NCBI GenBank assembly: GCA_964453915.1
Contig: CAYVPW010000016.1
Coordinates: 1-26,820 of the forward strand
Source: UBA1259 sp964453915
GTDB lineage: Bacteria > Bacillota > Clostridia > Christensenellales > Borkfalkiaceae
DNA length: 26,820 nucleotides
Reading direction: 5' to 3'
Shown here: positions 14,598 to 23,259 of the stretch, piece after piece
Position numbering within the stretch: the first letter of the stretch is position 1
Layout: the number at the start of each line of letters is the position of its first letter
The notes under the pieces: model-generated
The model's database searches: none
Told to the model about the DNA's origin: nothing
Seen by the model: the letters and a program-made list of their open reading frames with translations, nothing else
Made by a program: the position numbers and the translations under genes

Positions 14598-14626
14598 TTG
14601 ACATTAAGGCGGCGCAGTGCTAAAAT
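14598..14626 (+). promoter_or_regulatory. promoter of SDR-rsmE, giving a leaderless mRNA
   Basis: TTGACA (14598-14603), 17-base spacer and TAAAAT (14621-14626). The ATG at 14634 is where transcription should begin, seven bases past the -10 box, and no Shine-Dalgarno sequence is present. It lies inside a longer open frame that starts at 14598, which is therefore not coding upstream of 14634. Confidence 0.7.
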
Positions 14627-14633
14627 TCTACTT

Positions 14634-15437
14634 ATGAAAAACGTATTGATTACAGGTGCAAACGGCGGAATGGGTAAAGCCGTTTGCCAACTACTTAGCA
14701 AAAACGGATACACCGTTTACGGAATAGACGTAAACCCTTGCGATAACTTTTACGGAAAAAAATTTTTCCAAGCCGATTTAAGCAACCTTGCGGCAATAGA
14801 AAACATTAAAGCGGAAATCGAAAAAGACTGCGATTCCCTTTATGCGGTTTTACACTTTGCGGGGATATACAGGCTAAATTCCCTCGTTGAAATGAGCGAA
14901 GAAGAATTTTTAGGCATTTTTCAGGCAAACTTGTTTTCCGTTTACAGAATAAACAAGGTTTTTAAGCCTATGCTAAAAAGCGGTTCTAGAATAGTAATCA
15001 CCAGCAGTGAATTAGCACCGCTTGACCCGCTCCCGTTTACGGGAATTTACGGAATAACCAAGGCGGCGTTAGAAAAATACGCTTATTCTTTGCGTATGGA
15101 ATTAAACCTTTTAGGCATAAAAGTTTCTGTAATTCGCCCCGGTGCGGTAAAAACGGGCTTGTTGAACGTTTCTACGGAGGCACTTTCTAAGTTCTGTCAA
15201 AACACCAAACTTTACGCTTGCAATGCGGCTAAATTTCGCCAAATCGTAGACAGTGTGGAAACAAAAAACGTTCCGCCGCAAAAAATAGCAAACGTATCCT
15301 TAAAAGCACTTTCTAAAAAACATCCTAAATTCGTTTATAACGTAAACAGAAATTTCCTTTTAAGATTATTGTCTTTTTTACCTGATAAACTTCAGGTAAA
15401 AATTATTTCTCTAATACTAAAAAACAAAAAGGCGTAA
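14634..15437 (+). CDS. short-chain dehydrogenase/reductase
   Basis: A 267-residue classical SDR. The Rossmann loop is GANGGMGKA (8-16), the NAG-like motif reads HFAG (74-77), the catalytic Ser is at 124-125 in ITSSE, and YGITK gives Tyr139 and Lys143, followed by IRPGAVKTGLL. A C-terminal hydrophobic tail (FLLRLLSFLPDKLQVKIISL) resembles those of membrane-associated SDRs. Substrate is unknown; lipid or steroid-like substrates are possible from the tail but unproven. The start is set by the promoter spacing, which implies leaderless translation. It is eight bases upstream of rsmE. Confidence 0.85.
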   Translation: MKNVLITGANGGMGKAVCQLLSKNGYTVYGIDVNPCDNFYGKKFFQADLSNLAAIENIKAEIEKDCDSLYAVLHFAGIYRLNSLVEMSEEEFLGIFQANLFSVYRINKVFKPMLKSGSRIVITSSELAPLDPLPFTGIYGITKAALEKYAYSLRMELNLLGIKVSVIRPGAVKTGLLNVSTEALSKFCQNTKLYACNAAKFRQIVDSVETKNVPPQKIANVSLKALSKKHPKFVYNVNRNFLLRLLSFLPDKLQVKIISLILKNKKA

Positions 15438-15445
15438 AAACGTAT

Positions 15446-16186
15446 ATGTACAATTTTTTTAGCAACGAACCCGCAATAAACGGAAAATACAAAATTTGCG
15501 GGCAAGATTTTAATCACTTAAAAAACGTTTTAAGGATTAAAATCGGAGAAGAAATTTTAGTAAGTTTTGCAGGCAAATCCGATCTTTGCGCCGTGGAAAG
15601 TTTGGATAAAGACTTTGCCTTGGTTTACGTTATAAAGGGCGACTATAAAAACTTTGAATTACCCGTTAAAATAACGCTTTTTCAAGGTCTTCCCAAAAGC
15701 GATAAAATGGAGTTTATCGTGCAAAAAGCAGTAGAACTGGGCGTTTGCGAAATAGTTCCCGTAGAAACTGCACGCTCTATCGTTAAACTAGACGCTAAAA
15801 AGGCGGAACAAAAAGCGGCTCGCTGGCAGGCGATTGCGGAAAGCGGCGCTAAACAGTGCAAAAGAAACATTGTTCCAAAAGTTTTTACACCCCTAACCTT
15901 TTCTGAAGCACTTGTAAAAGCCAACGAACTTGACCTTTTAATAGTTCCTTACGAAAACAAGGACGGAATGGCAGCCACCGTATCTGCTTTATCAGAAATT
16001 AAAACCGAATCCGGCATCGGCGTGTTTATAGGTCCGGAAGGCGGATTTGAACAGTCTGAAATAGATAAACTAGAAAATATAGGCGCAAAAACCGTATCTT
16101 TGGGCAGTAGAATTTTAAGAACGGAAACCGCTGCGATAGCAGCTCTTTCTATGATAATGATTCACGCCGAAATAAACTGTAAATAA
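15446..16186 (+). CDS. rsmE: 16S rRNA (uracil1498-N3)-methyltransferase
   Basis: A SPOUT-family enzyme that methylates N3 of U1498 of 16S rRNA using SAM. The 246-residue protein has an N-terminal PUA-like RNA-binding domain (HLKNVLRIKIGEEI near the start), KSDKMEFIVQKAVELGVCEI in the middle, and the trefoil-knot SAM-binding motifs IGPEGGF (195-201) and RILRTETA (222-229). Length is usual. It usually sits after prmA; here it follows an SDR gene instead. Only a weak ribosome site is visible, suggesting coupling to the SDR gene. A terminator follows. Confidence 0.95.
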   Translation: MYNFFSNEPAINGKYKICGQDFNHLKNVLRIKIGEEILVSFAGKSDLCAVESLDKDFALVYVIKGDYKNFELPVKITLFQGLPKSDKMEFIVQKAVELGVCEIVPVETARSIVKLDAKKAEQKAARWQAIAESGAKQCKRNIVPKVFTPLTFSEALVKANELDLLIVPYENKDGMAATVSALSEIKTESGIGVFIGPEGGFEQSEIDKLENIGAKTVSLGSRILRTETAAIAALSMIMIHAEINCK

Positions 16187-16200
16187 CTTAAAACCTTATA

Positions 16201-16233
16201 AAGAAAGCCTAAAAATCAGGGCTTTCTTTTTTT
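16201..16233 (+). terminator. terminator after rsmE
   Basis: AAGAAAGCC pairs with GGCTTTCTT (16201-16209 with 16220-16228), followed by TTTTT. The roughly 155 bases from here to the fakA promoter hold nothing I can assign. Confidence 0.85.
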
Positions 16234-16390
16234 ACCTAAAAACCATGTATATCCCACTCTACGGATTATCTTTTGCACTTTTTTTAAAATTAAATCCGGC
16301 AACAATGAAACAAAATCGCGTCAAGATGTTTCAAAATATTAAACAACGCCCCGATATTTGTCGATTTTTAGAAAAAATTTCTTTCCGTTA

Positions 16391-16419
16391 TTGACATATA
16401 CGCCGTTTATAAGTAAAAT
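16391..16419 (+). promoter_or_regulatory. promoter of fakA-fakB-acyltransferase operon
   Basis: TTGACA (16391-16396), 17-base spacer, TAAAAT (16414-16419), 39 bases before the fakA ATG, which has an AGGAG site. Confidence 0.75.
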
Positions 16420-16458
16420 GTTAGTGTTATTTTAAATTTTTTTATAGGAGACCGTTAT

Positions 16459-18138
16459 ATGCCAAACGGCGCTAAAATTATAGACGGAGAACTTTTTAAG
16501 CACCTTGCTTTATCCGGTGCAAAAAACCTACAAGCAAACGTTGCCACGATAAACAATCTAAACGTATTTCCTATACCGGACGGCGACACGGGCGACAATA
16601 TGTTTTTAACCCTAAACGGCGGTGCGGAAAGAATAAAAAATTTCAATTCCCCCTCTATAGGCGATTTAGCCACCGCTTTTGCCGACGGAACGTTGCTTAA
16701 TGCACGCGGAAATTCCGGCGTTATACTTTCTCAATTGTTTTTCGGACTTGCGGTAGGACTTAAAAACATAAAAGAAGCAACAGTTTTGCAATTCGCTTCC
16801 GCTATGAAACAAGGAGTATCCCGTGCGTACGGTGCGGTTGCAGAACCCGTTGAAGGCACAATGCTTACCGTTGCAAGAGAAGCGATTGAATATGCTTTGC
16901 CAAAAACAAATCAAGACACCGAATGTAAAGAGTTTTTTGAAACTGTGCTTTCGGAAATGAAAAGGTCATTAGAAAGAACCCCTGACCTTTTACCCGTTTT
17001 AAAAGAATCCGGAGTTATAGATAGCGGCGGCGCAGGTTTAGTAAGCATAACCGAAGGCTTTATAAAAGCATTTGAAGAGGACGCTTTTTTTGAGGTTGGC
17101 GCAACCGAAAACCCGCAAGCGGCAAAAACGCTTGATTTTTCTAAATTTAACGAAAACAGCGTTATGGAATTCGGATATTGCACGGAAATGTTGCTTCAAC
17201 TTATGCGTGCAAAAACGGACGTTGATGCTTTTGACGTAAGCGAACTGATAACCTTTTTAAGCACGATAGGCGATTCTATCGTGGCGGTAAAAGTGGGAAC
17301 GGTGGTGAAATTGCACGTTCACACAATGACGCCGTATAAGGTTATGGAATATTGCCAAAAATTCGGTGAATTCTTAACCGTAAAAATAGAAAATATGACG
17401 CTTCAACACAACGAAAGCGATCTTGCAAAAGAAAAATCTTCTTTAAGCGAAATAAACGCAAAAGTTAAAAGAGCAAGAAAAGACTATGCCGTAGTCACCG
17501 TGGCAAACGGCAAAGGCATAGTAGATATGTTTAAAGAGTTGGGTGCAGACTACGTTGTAAGCGGCGGGCAAACGGATAACCCTTCAGCAAGCGACTTTAT
17601 ACGTGCGTTTGACGAAGTGAATGCGGACGTTATTTTTGTTTTGCCCAACAACTCTAATATTATTCTTGCGGCTAACCAAGCGGCTGAAATGTATAAAAAA
17701 TCGGTAGTGCGCATAATTCCCAGCAAATCTATCGGAGAAGGCTACTCCGCCCTATCCACTTTAGACGTAGAATCGGGAGACACCGAAGAAATAGTTAAAT
17801 CGGCAATTCAAGATATGTCAGGCGTTTCCACCGGTATGGTAAGCCACGCTATAAGAACCACCGTTTGCAACGGCGTAAGCGTAAACGAAGGGGATTTTAT
17901 GGGCTTTTCTAATAAAGAAATGATAGTCTCTACCCCAAGTAAAATGGAAACCGCTTACGTTTTAACAAAAAAACTCGGTGAAAACAAATCTTTCGTAATA
18001 GCAATCTACGGCAAAGGCGTTTCTAAAAAAGAAAAAGCGGATTTTGCAGAATTTGTCGCTAAAGAATTACCAAACGTAGAGTTTTACGAAATAGACGGAG
18101 AACAAGAAGTTTATGATTTTATTATGATTGCGGAATGA
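16459..18138 (+). CDS. fakA: fatty acid kinase catalytic subunit, DAK2-domain protein
   Basis: FakA phosphorylates FakB-bound fatty acids to acyl-phosphate for phospholipid synthesis (established in Staphylococcus). The 559-residue protein has an N-terminal DhaL-like kinase domain with the metal/ATP motif NVFPIPDGDTGDNM (35-48) and NARGNSGVILSQL, then SGVIDSGGAGLVSI, a middle domain with the Mg/Zn-type segment VKVGTVVKLHVHTMTP, and a C-terminal FakA domain with VVSGGQTDNPSASDF and FVLPNNSNIILAANQA. This architecture and size match YloV/FakA. Its partner FakB is the next gene. An Asp23-family gene, often upstream, is absent here. Confidence 0.94.
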   Translation: MPNGAKIIDGELFKHLALSGAKNLQANVATINNLNVFPIPDGDTGDNMFLTLNGGAERIKNFNSPSIGDLATAFADGTLLNARGNSGVILSQLFFGLAVGLKNIKEATVLQFASAMKQGVSRAYGAVAEPVEGTMLTVAREAIEYALPKTNQDTECKEFFETVLSEMKRSLERTPDLLPVLKESGVIDSGGAGLVSITEGFIKAFEEDAFFEVGATENPQAAKTLDFSKFNENSVMEFGYCTEMLLQLMRAKTDVDAFDVSELITFLSTIGDSIVAVKVGTVVKLHVHTMTPYKVMEYCQKFGEFLTVKIENMTLQHNESDLAKEKSSLSEINAKVKRARKDYAVVTVANGKGIVDMFKELGADYVVSGGQTDNPSASDFIRAFDEVNADVIFVLPNNSNIILAANQAAEMYKKSVVRIIPSKSIGEGYSALSTLDVESGDTEEIVKSAIQDMSGVSTGMVSHAIRTTVCNGVSVNEGDFMGFSNKEMIVSTPSKMETAYVLTKKLGENKSFVIAIYGKGVSKKEKADFAEFVAKELPNVEFYEIDGEQEVYDFIMIAE

Positions 18139-18173
18139 TTTTTTGTAATCGTAAAAATATAAGGAGAAAATAT

Positions 18174-19064
18174 ATGAGAAAATTTGCAATCGTCACGGAT
18201 ACGGCTTGCGACTTAGAAAAGCCGTTTAGAGACAAGTACGACATTAAAGTACTTCCTATGCACTTAATCATTGAAGGAAAAGACGTTTTAGCCGACCTTG
18301 AATGGGCACCATATACCGCTCACGAATATTACAATATGCTTAGAAACGGTGCTAAAATCACTACTGCGCAAGTAAGCAACGTCGATTATAAAAACACTTT
18401 TATTTCTTTGGTAAAAGACGGATACGATGTTTTGTATCTCGCTTGCTCCTCGGGGCTTTCCGCCGGCGTTAAGGCAAGTTTAGTTGTTAAGGACGAAGTG
18501 TTAAAAGAATATCCGGAAGCAAAAATCTATTGCATAGACTCTTTAAGGTCTTGTTCCGCTTTGGGGATTTTGATTTTGACCGCATGCGAAATGAGAGAAG
18601 AAGGAAAAACCATAGACGAAGTTGCTGAATGGGTAGAAAAAAACAAACTCACCGCAAATTTAGATGCTACCGTGGATAAACTCATTTATCTTCGCCGTGC
18701 AGGAAGAGTAAGCGCCGCAAGCAGTTTCTTCGGCGGATTGTTAAATATCAAACCCATTATTATAGAAGACGGTTTGGGACATAATTTCGCTTTTGAAAAG
18801 ATTAAAGGAAGAAAGCAATCTTTGCAACGCATTGCGGACAGATTTGCCGAAAGATTTACAGACGTCCCCTATCAAAAGATTTTTATCAACCACGGAGACT
18901 GTTTAGAAGACGCCGAAATTTTAAAAGAAATGATTTTAGAAAAACTAGGTGACAAAAAAATCGATATTCATATTGCATATGTTGGGCCTATCATCGGCAC
19001 AAGTTCCGGTCCCGGAATGATATGCGTAAACTATTTTGGAAAAGAAGAAAACATAAACGGATAA
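18174..19064 (+). CDS. fakB: DegV family fatty-acid-binding protein
   Basis: A 296-residue DegV protein that should present a fatty acid to FakA. Motifs follow the family order: IVTDTACDL at the start, ACSSGLSAGVKAS, the Ser/Asp segment YCIDSLRSCSALG, LIYLRRAGRVS, LLNIKPIIIEDG and the C-terminal GPIIGTSSGPGMICVNYFG. The start at 18174 has AAGGAG at good spacing; a frame from 18135 has no site and overlaps fakA. Which fatty acid it prefers cannot be read. Co-transcribed with fakA, 35 bases apart. Confidence 0.93.
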   Translation: MRKFAIVTDTACDLEKPFRDKYDIKVLPMHLIIEGKDVLADLEWAPYTAHEYYNMLRNGAKITTAQVSNVDYKNTFISLVKDGYDVLYLACSSGLSAGVKASLVVKDEVLKEYPEAKIYCIDSLRSCSALGILILTACEMREEGKTIDEVAEWVEKNKLTANLDATVDKLIYLRRAGRVSAASSFFGGLLNIKPIIIEDGLGHNFAFEKIKGRKQSLQRIADRFAERFTDVPYQKIFINHGDCLEDAEILKEMILEKLGDKKIDIHIAYVGPIIGTSSGPGMICVNYFGKEENING

Positions 19065-19071
19065 TTACAAC

Positions 19072-19833
19072 ATGACAAAAAAACAAAGAAAATTTAAAAT
19101 ACCAAGCACGTTTCACCCCTTTTATACTATGTTTAAACCTATTATGAGAATGATTTTCCATAAACCGGAAATCATAAACCTTGCGGGCGAAATTCCCGAA
19201 AAGGCAATCGTAATAGCAAACCACTCTAATAAAAGCGGTCCGCCTGCACTAGATTTATATTACCCGCAACGTACCATTAAATGGGGAACACACCAAATGT
19301 TTGGCAACTTTAAGTCTAGAAGAGATTATTTAAGGGATATCCTTTACATTAAAAAATGCGGAGCATCTCCTAAAAAAGCCGCTTTTATAAGCCCTATTCT
19401 TGCACTTCTTAATCCCACTATTTATAAGGGAATGGAAATGTGTTTGCCAACCTATCAAGATGCGCGCCTTATGCAAACGTTAAAAAACAGTTGTACCGTT
19501 TTAGATGCGGGAATATCAGTTATGATTTTTCCCGAAAATTCTAACGAAGGCTATAAAGACGTAATTACGGAATTGTTCCCCGGCTTTGTAATGCTTGCGG
19601 AAAAATATTATCGCACCACCGGAGAAGACGTGCCCGTTATTACCGCTTATTACTGCATAAGAAAAAAAATTTTGATAATAGACAAACCCACTTATATACA
19701 AGACTACGTTAAACAAGGTCTAGATAAATACCAAATAGCGGATAAGTACCGTGAAAGAATGAACCAACTCTACTACGAATACGTAGAGAACAAACCGGAT
19801 AAAAAATCCAAAAAGAAACAAAAAAACAAATAA
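19072..19833 (+). CDS. PlsC-like lysophospholipid acyltransferase, variant motif
   Basis: A 253-residue protein of the 1-acyl-glycerol-3-phosphate acyltransferase superfamily. It retains an NH-x4 block at IANHSNKSGPPALD (48-61), the pocket region with MEMCLPTYQDARLM, and the FPENSNEGY segment that corresponds to the FPEGTRS motif. The catalytic HX4D is altered: His51 is present but the Asp position is Gly56, with Asp61 five residues later. The C-terminus is very lysine-rich (KPDKKSKKKQKNK). Being in the fakAB operon, it probably handles the acyl chains that FakAB activates; whether it is catalytically active is uncertain. Confidence 0.75.
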   Translation: MTKKQRKFKIPSTFHPFYTMFKPIMRMIFHKPEIINLAGEIPEKAIVIANHSNKSGPPALDLYYPQRTIKWGTHQMFGNFKSRRDYLRDILYIKKCGASPKKAAFISPILALLNPTIYKGMEMCLPTYQDARLMQTLKNSCTVLDAGISVMIFPENSNEGYKDVITELFPGFVMLAEKYYRTTGEDVPVITAYYCIRKKILIIDKPTYIQDYVKQGLDKYQIADKYRERMNQLYYEYVENKPDKKSKKKQKNK

Positions 19834-19842
19834 CTTTTACTT

Positions 19843-19886
19843 AAAAAGGTTGCAGGGCAAAACGCCGCTGCAACCTTTTTTCTTTT
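19843..19886. terminator. terminator between the fak operon and the convergent MFS gene
   Basis: A 13-pair stem AAAAAGGTTGCAG / CTGCAACCTTTTT (19843-19855 with 19868-19880) followed by T tracts on both strands (TTCTTTT on plus, TTAAG then AAAAG on minus is weaker). It mainly serves the plus-strand operon. Confidence 0.8.
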
Positions 19887-19903
19887 GTAAATTTAATTAT
19901 TAT

Positions 19904-21178
19904 CTATTCATGTATTAGTGGCTTTAACTCCGCACCGTTTTTCTTAAAAAATCTCATTGCAAATAAAATAAGTACAATTCCTATAATAGGGAAAAACGAA
20001 CTAAAAACCATTCCCGCTTTAAGCCCTATTTGCTCTGCACTAAGCCCAAGCATCAAGCCCAGTTCTTGTGCAAATCCGCTTGCCGCAACACCGTCTGCAA
20101 CAGCACCCATCAACTGCGGTGCAAGCGCCGCACCGGAATCTCCGCCGCTAGCCATAAGTGCATAAGCCGCAACGCCTACGCCGGAAACGTTTTCTTCCAT
20201 CATTATCAGCGTTCCGGGCCATAACATAGATACAAAAATTCCTGTAAAAGCACAGAAAATCAATCCCACAATGTTATTAGACGTAAAGCCGACTATCAAA
20301 TAACAAGCCGCTGCGCCTATCATTCCTATAAGCAACGTTTTTTTAACGTTTTTTCCAAACTTTGCATAACATATTCTTCCCGCACCCAAAAGTATGGCAA
20401 AAAGCGCAATTCCCAAAATATCGCCAAGCGTTTTATCTATGCCAAGCGCCGTTTCTACATAGCTAGAAATCCAACTGGTCATTGTGTTCTCCGCACACGC
20501 ACCTAAAAATACGCTAAAAAAGCAAATAGCAAGTGCAATTATTTTCTTTTTAGAAGATGCGGAACGCTTTGTAGTTTTTTCTTCTTCATCATTCATTTCG
20601 GGTATGGGTGAAAACGCAAATAACAAGGCGGAAGCTACGGGTAGCACCGCAAAAAACAATGTTAAATACATCCACTTAGTGTTGTCGAAAACATTTAAAA
20701 ACACGCTTGTGAGTATTACCACAAAAAACACGCCGAAAGCATATAAAGAGTGTAAAAAACTCATATCCTTTTGTGGGTTTTCGGAAGGAATTGCGGCAAT
20801 CACGGGGCTTAATAACACTTCAGACAGCCCCGAAGCGATAGAAAAAACCACCGTTGATAACAACATAAAAATAAAGGCGTTATCCGGAAAAAGATTAGGC
20901 AAAACTGCAAACATAAAAAGCCCCAAAGAAGTGATTAGCGGCATAATCTTTATTATTTTTTTTACGTTAAAGCGTTTAGAAAAAAACGCAAAAATCAAAT
21001 CTACGCTCAGTTGAGTAAAAAAGTTTGCCAAAACAAGCGTTCCTAAAAGCGTATAGGATATTCCGTAAATATCCCTAAAAGTCATAAACAAAAGCGGTGG
21101 CAAACTAAAAACGGAAGACATTGTAAAATACGCCGAATAACAGGCGACTTTAGTTCTCTTATAATTTGGTTCTTTCAT
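19904..21178 (-). CDS. MFS transporter
   Basis: A 424-residue major facilitator with twelve predicted helices in two six-helix halves separated by a charged loop (IPEMNDEEEKTTKRSASSKKK, about residues 197-216). The first cytoplasmic loop has FFSKRFNVKKIIKI in place of a strict RxGRR motif, and the second half has FGKNVKKTLLIG. Its overall look is of the FucP/sugar-porter-like group, but the substrate cannot be read. ATG at 21178 with AGGGAAAG. Convergent with the fak operon; it has no co-transcribed neighbour. Confidence 0.85.
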   Translation of the reverse strand: MKEPNYKRTKVACYSAYFTMSSVFSLPPLLFMTFRDIYGISYTLLGTLVLANFFTQLSVDLIFAFFSKRFNVKKIIKIMPLITSLGLFMFAVLPNLFPDNAFIFMLLSTVVFSIASGLSEVLLSPVIAAIPSENPQKDMSFLHSLYAFGVFFVVILTSVFLNVFDNTKWMYLTLFFAVLPVASALLFAFSPIPEMNDEEEKTTKRSASSKKKIIALAICFFSVFLGACAENTMTSWISSYVETALGIDKTLGDILGIALFAILLGAGRICYAKFGKNVKKTLLIGMIGAAACYLIVGFTSNNIVGLIFCAFTGIFVSMLWPGTLIMMEENVSGVGVAAYALMASGGDSGAALAPQLMGAVADGVAASGFAQELGLMLGLSAEQIGLKAGMVFSSFFPIIGIVLILFAMRFFKKNGAELKPLIHE

Positions 21179-21255
21179 AAACTTTCCCTAAGTAAAATAT
21201 CTTTTCCCTACGTTATATTATAATAACAATTCGGTAATTTTTGTGCTTTTTTGTT

Positions 21256-22014
21256 TTACCCGATGAAAAAATCAAACGCCAACATCACGCAAAAACCTAT
21301 AAGCAAGGCAAAGGTAGAAGTCCTTTCGTTGCCGTTAGAATGGGTTTCGGGTATCATTTCGTCGCTTATAACGTAAAGCATTGTTCCGCCGGCAAAAGCG
21401 AGCGCAAACGGCATTATAATTGTGGAAATACTAACAAAGCAATACCCTAAAAACGTCCCTATAACCTCTATAAGCCCGGTTGATAACGCTATAAAAAACG
21501 CACGCCTTTTGGTCATTCCCGTTGCAATCATCGGCGCTATAATAACCATTCCTTCCGGAATGTTTTGCAACGCAATGCTTCCGGCAACGGTTAAAACGTG
21601 CGCGGTATTTCCCGTTCCAAAGCTTATTCCTGCGGCTAGCCCTTCGGGTAGATTGTGTATAGCTATCGCTATCACAAATAAAAGAACCTTGTTTTTTCTG
21701 TTTGTTCTCTCTGCATGATTTTCTATATCTACACCGTCTATCCTATGTAAGTGAGAAACGGCTTTATCTATATAAAAAAGCGTAAGCGCACCTATCATAA
21801 TACCGCCAACAGTCACTAAAATTCCCCAGTTTCCATAATACCCCAAGGCTGGCATTATAAGACCCGTTATAGACGCCGCAAGCATTACGCCCGCCGCAAA
21901 GGATAAAACCGTATCGCTAAACTTATGCGAAGGATTTTTAAATAAAAATCCTATCAACGCCCCAATCAGCGTAGCCCCGCCAACGCCCAAAGCCGTCATT
22001 AAAACCAAAAGCAT
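21256..22014 (-). CDS. zupT: ZIP family metal transporter
   Basis: A 252-residue eight-helix membrane protein for uptake of Zn2+ or other divalent metals. Two metal-binding helix motifs are present: HNLPEG (120-125) and QNIPEG (150-155). The second has Gln instead of His, as in the GufA-type bacterial ZIPs. A variable loop with several His (SHLHRIDGVDIENHAE, about 87-102) lies in the cytoplasmic loop region, as usual. It has a CGGAGAG ribosome site and its own promoter at 22087-22114. No Zur-like inverted repeat is evident to me. The GufA and ZupT subgroups are hard to separate by eye. Confidence 0.88.
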   Translation of the reverse strand: MLLVLMTALGVGGATLIGALIGFLFKNPSHKFSDTVLSFAAGVMLAASITGLIMPALGYYGNWGILVTVGGIMIGALTLFYIDKAVSHLHRIDGVDIENHAERTNRKNKVLLFVIAIAIHNLPEGLAAGISFGTGNTAHVLTVAGSIALQNIPEGMVIIAPMIATGMTKRRAFFIALSTGLIEVIGTFLGYCFVSISTIIMPFALAFAGGTMLYVISDEMIPETHSNGNERTSTFALLIGFCVMLAFDFFIG

Positions 22015-22086
22015 TTTTTCTCTCCGTCAATAAACGATTTTTAATCGCCACTCTCATCAAAAAGTATTAAATCAATCATAATAAGT

Positions 22087-22114
22087 ATTTTATCATATAT
22101 CAAAATATAATCAA
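22087..22114 (-). promoter_or_regulatory. promoter of the ZIP transporter gene
   Basis: Minus strand TTGATT (22109-22114), 16-base spacer, TAAAAT (22087-22092), about 70 bases before the ATG. Confidence 0.55.
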
Positions 22115-22189
22115 ACTTTTTTGTACACCTAAAATAATTTTTTTATAAAAAACAATTCAAGACTTATTACACATTTAGTCAATAAAACT

Positions 22190-22215
22190 AAAACGCAACC
22201 AAAAGGTTGCGTTTT
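22190..22215 (-). terminator. terminator after the metQNI-cysK operon
   Basis: A perfect 11-pair stem AAAACGCAACC / GGTTGCGTTTT (22190-22200 with 22205-22215), loop of four; on the minus strand the tail reads TTTTAGTTTTATT. It lies about 90 bases beyond the cysK stop; the space between them shows nothing else. Confidence 0.75.
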
Positions 22216-22305
22216 ATAGACTTAATCAGTTAGACCCTTTCTTAACAAAAAAAACTACCGTTTTACGATGACTTTTTGTTGTTGTTATCAGTTGTTTTTA
22301 ATCAA

Positions 22306-23235
22306 TTATTCTTGAAATAACGGTGTTGATAAATATCTGTCTCCGCTATCGGGCAAAATAACAACGATGTTTTTGCCAAAATTTTCTTTTCTTTTTGCAA
22401 GGCTTATCGCTGCAAAAAGCGCCGCACCTGCGGATATACCTGTTAAAATACCTTCCATTTTACCTATAAGTTTGCCCGTTGCAAAAGCGTCTTCGTTAGA
22501 CACGGTAATTATTTCGTCTATAACGGAAAGGTCGGTTGTTTCGGGAACGAATCCCGCACCTATACCCTGAATTTTATGTGCCCCCGCAACGCCCTTAGAA
22601 AGCACCGGAGAAGATTCGGGTTCTACTGCAACTATCTTAACGTTTGAATTTTTTTCTTTTAAGTATTTACCTGTTCCCGAAATAGTGCCGCCCGTACCAA
22701 CGCCCGCTACAACTATATCTACAGTTCCGTCGGTATCGTTCCAAATTTCCGGACCGGTAGTATCGTAATGCGCTTTGGGATTTGCAGGATTAACAAATTG
22801 CCCCATAACAACTCCGCCCGTTTCGATAGCCAAAGCATCGGCTTTTTCTATAGCACCTTTCATTCCTTTTGCGCCTTCCGTAAGCACTATTTCCGCCCCG
22901 TAAGCTTTTATCAGCTGACGGCGCTCTACAGACATTGTTTCCGGCATAACAATAATAACCTTATATCCCTTTGCCGTGCCAACGGAAGCAATGCCTATCC
23001 CTGTATTTCCGGAAGTTGGCTCTATAATAGTAGAACCGCTTTTCAGCTTGCCGCTTTTTTCCGCATCTTCTATCATAGCCTTTGCAATTCTGTCTTTTAC
23101 AGAACCCGTAGGATTAAAATATTCTACCTTTGCCAAAATATTTGCATTTAAGTTTAAGTTTTTTTCTACGTGAGCAAGTTCTAATATAGGAGTGTTCCCT
23201 ATAAGTTCATCTGCCGATTTATAAATTTTAGACAT
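22306..23235 (-). CDS. cysK: cysteine synthase (O-acetylserine sulfhydrylase)
   Basis: A PLP enzyme that makes cysteine from O-acetylserine and sulfide. The 309-residue protein has the PLP lysine Lys47 in NPTGSVKDRIA, the substrate loop PTSGNTG (73-79), QFVNPANPKAHYDTTGPEIW, the phosphate-binding GVGTGGTISGTG and the C-terminal GILTGISAGAALFAA and ILPDSGDRYLST. No CBS domain is present. AGAGGTGA precedes the ATG. It is last in the operon after the methionine importer, joining uptake of one sulfur amino acid with synthesis of the other, so it should share the leader control. Confidence 0.95.
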   Translation of the reverse strand: MSKIYKSADELIGNTPILELAHVEKNLNLNANILAKVEYFNPTGSVKDRIAKAMIEDAEKSGKLKSGSTIIEPTSGNTGIGIASVGTAKGYKVIIVMPETMSVERRQLIKAYGAEIVLTEGAKGMKGAIEKADALAIETGGVVMGQFVNPANPKAHYDTTGPEIWNDTDGTVDIVVAGVGTGGTISGTGKYLKEKNSNVKIVAVEPESSPVLSKGVAGAHKIQGIGAGFVPETTDLSVIDEIITVSNEDAFATGKLIGKMEGILTGISAGAALFAAISLAKRKENFGKNIVVILPDSGDRYLSTPLFQE

Positions 23236-23259
23236 ATAACAATCACCTCTTTATTACTT

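Noticed and set aside
16305..16394. Small ORF of 29 codons before fakA
   Set aside because: No ribosome site, overlaps the -35 box of the fakA promoter, and composition gives no support.
21179..21255. Inverted repeat GTTATTATAATATAAC upstream of the MFS gene as an operator
   Set aside because: It is AT-only apart from the ends and includes the likely -10 box; too weak to call.
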